NCBI GenBank assembly: GCA_001780825.1
Contig: MFIX01000218.1
Location: 5,560-19,021 of the forward strand
Direction of reading: 5' to 3'
DNA length: 13,462 nt
Source: Candidatus Glassbacteria bacterium RIFCSPLOWO2_12_FULL_58_11
GTDB taxonomy: Bacteria > Gemmatimonadota > Glassbacteria > GWA2-58-10
Positions 13,108-13,462 of this stretch are shown in pieces. Under the pieces are notes generated by a model. The model ran no database searches. It saw only the letters and a program-made list of their open reading frames with translations, and was not told where the DNA came from. The translations under genes and the position numbers were made by a program. Position 1 is the stretch's first letter. Each line of letters begins with the position of its first letter.

Positions 13108-13462
13108 ATGGTCTATTACTATTCCGTCGTAGTGGTCTTGGGCATCTGCATGATCCTCTTCCTGGGCCTGCTGATTCAGAGGAAACGCGAGGAAACCAAG
13201 CACCGCAAGGAAATGGAACTGATCTCGGCCCAGCGCCGTCTCGAAGATTCCCGGGAAAAATTGAACAACCTGCGCAAGCTGCTCTACGAAGTCGAAAACC
13301 AGCTCTCTTCGAACAAACATTACTTCAATACAAAAAAAGAAGAGCTGGTCCAGATGGCCAAGGAATTGCAGGTAGTGACCGACGAAAGGGATTCGATCCA
13401 GAAAACCATCGATGCGGGCACCACCTCCGCGAAAGAAATGAACCTGCTGAACAAAAGGCTCG
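13108..13462 (+). CDS. Membrane-anchored coiled-coil protein, truncated by window edge
   Basis: The frame is open from the ATG at 13108 to the end of the window, giving 118 residues so far. AGGA lies ten bases upstream and a good promoter about 85 bases upstream. Residues about 3-23 (YYYSVVVVLGICMILFLGLL) form one transmembrane helix, followed at once by QRKREETKHRKE, so by the positive-inside rule the long remainder is cytoplasmic. From about residue 30 on the sequence is charged with heptad-like leucines (SAQRRLEDSREKLNNLRKLLYEVENQL ... ELVQMAKELQVVTDERDSIQKTI), a long coiled coil. What follows is unknown; such an arrangement occurs in RmuC-like proteins, envelope scaffold proteins and some signalling proteins. 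No catalytic domain is visible yet. Confidence 0.75.
   Translation, partial: MVYYYSVVVVLGICMILFLGLLIQRKREETKHRKEMELISAQRRLEDSREKLNNLRKLLYEVENQLSSNKHYFNTKKEELVQMAKELQVVTDERDSIQKTIDAGTTSAKEMNLLNKRL

Noticed and set aside
13027..13320. A 97-codon minus-strand frame near the right edge
   Set aside because: Antisense to the anchor plus coiled-coil gene, which has a promoter and a sensible protein architecture.

Overview
The window looks like a piece of chromosome from a GC-rich, diderm (Gram-negative type) bacterium, probably from a poorly cultivated lineage. A diderm envelope is supported by a Kdo transferase (waaA), an MsbA-type lipid flippase and an ArnT/PMT-type membrane glycosyltransferase. 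RnfB, QueH and an HgdB-like cysteine protein suggest an organism with anaerobic, iron-sulfur-rich metabolism. Non-ATG starts are frequent (four TTG, two GTG). Several promoters fit the sigma-70 pattern; one also fits the TAnnTTTG pattern of Bacteroidota. I cannot name the phylum from sequence alone.

Layout. (1) 1-776, minus: a cysteine-rich protein of unknown function that runs off the left edge. (2) 777-1118: divergent promoter region. (3) 1119-2141: an rnfB without other rnf genes, followed by a clear intrinsic terminator. (4) 2251-4404: a tightly overlapping set queH - tusA-like - waaA. (5) 4585-5349: an HgdB-like cysteine-rich protein. (6) 5350-5960: a 610-bp non-coding stretch packed with palindromes, including what looks like a 298-bp MITE-like element inserted into the loop of a REP-like palindrome. 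(7) 10467-5961, minus: an apparent operon of MsbA-type ABC transporter, GT2 glycosyltransferase, DUF3108 secreted protein and deoxyhypusine-synthase-like protein. (8) 10621-12276, plus: a divergent ArnT/PMT-type glycosyltransferase. (9) 12476-12643: a 55-residue unknown protein with a very strong ribosome binding site. (10) 12644-13107: non-coding, ending in a good promoter flanked by inverted repeats. (11) 13108 to the edge: a membrane-anchored coiled-coil protein, truncated.

How they may work together: WaaA, MsbA, GT2, DUF3108 and ArnT-like proteins can all be placed in making, flipping and decorating lipid A/LPS or a related envelope glycolipid. RnfB, QueH, TusA-like and HgdB-like proteins share a redox/sulfur theme, but the sequence does not show that they form one pathway. 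The strongest non-obvious signals are the precise loss of one cluster's ligands in the RnfB central ferredoxin domain, and the nested palindrome/MITE structure at 5420-5916.
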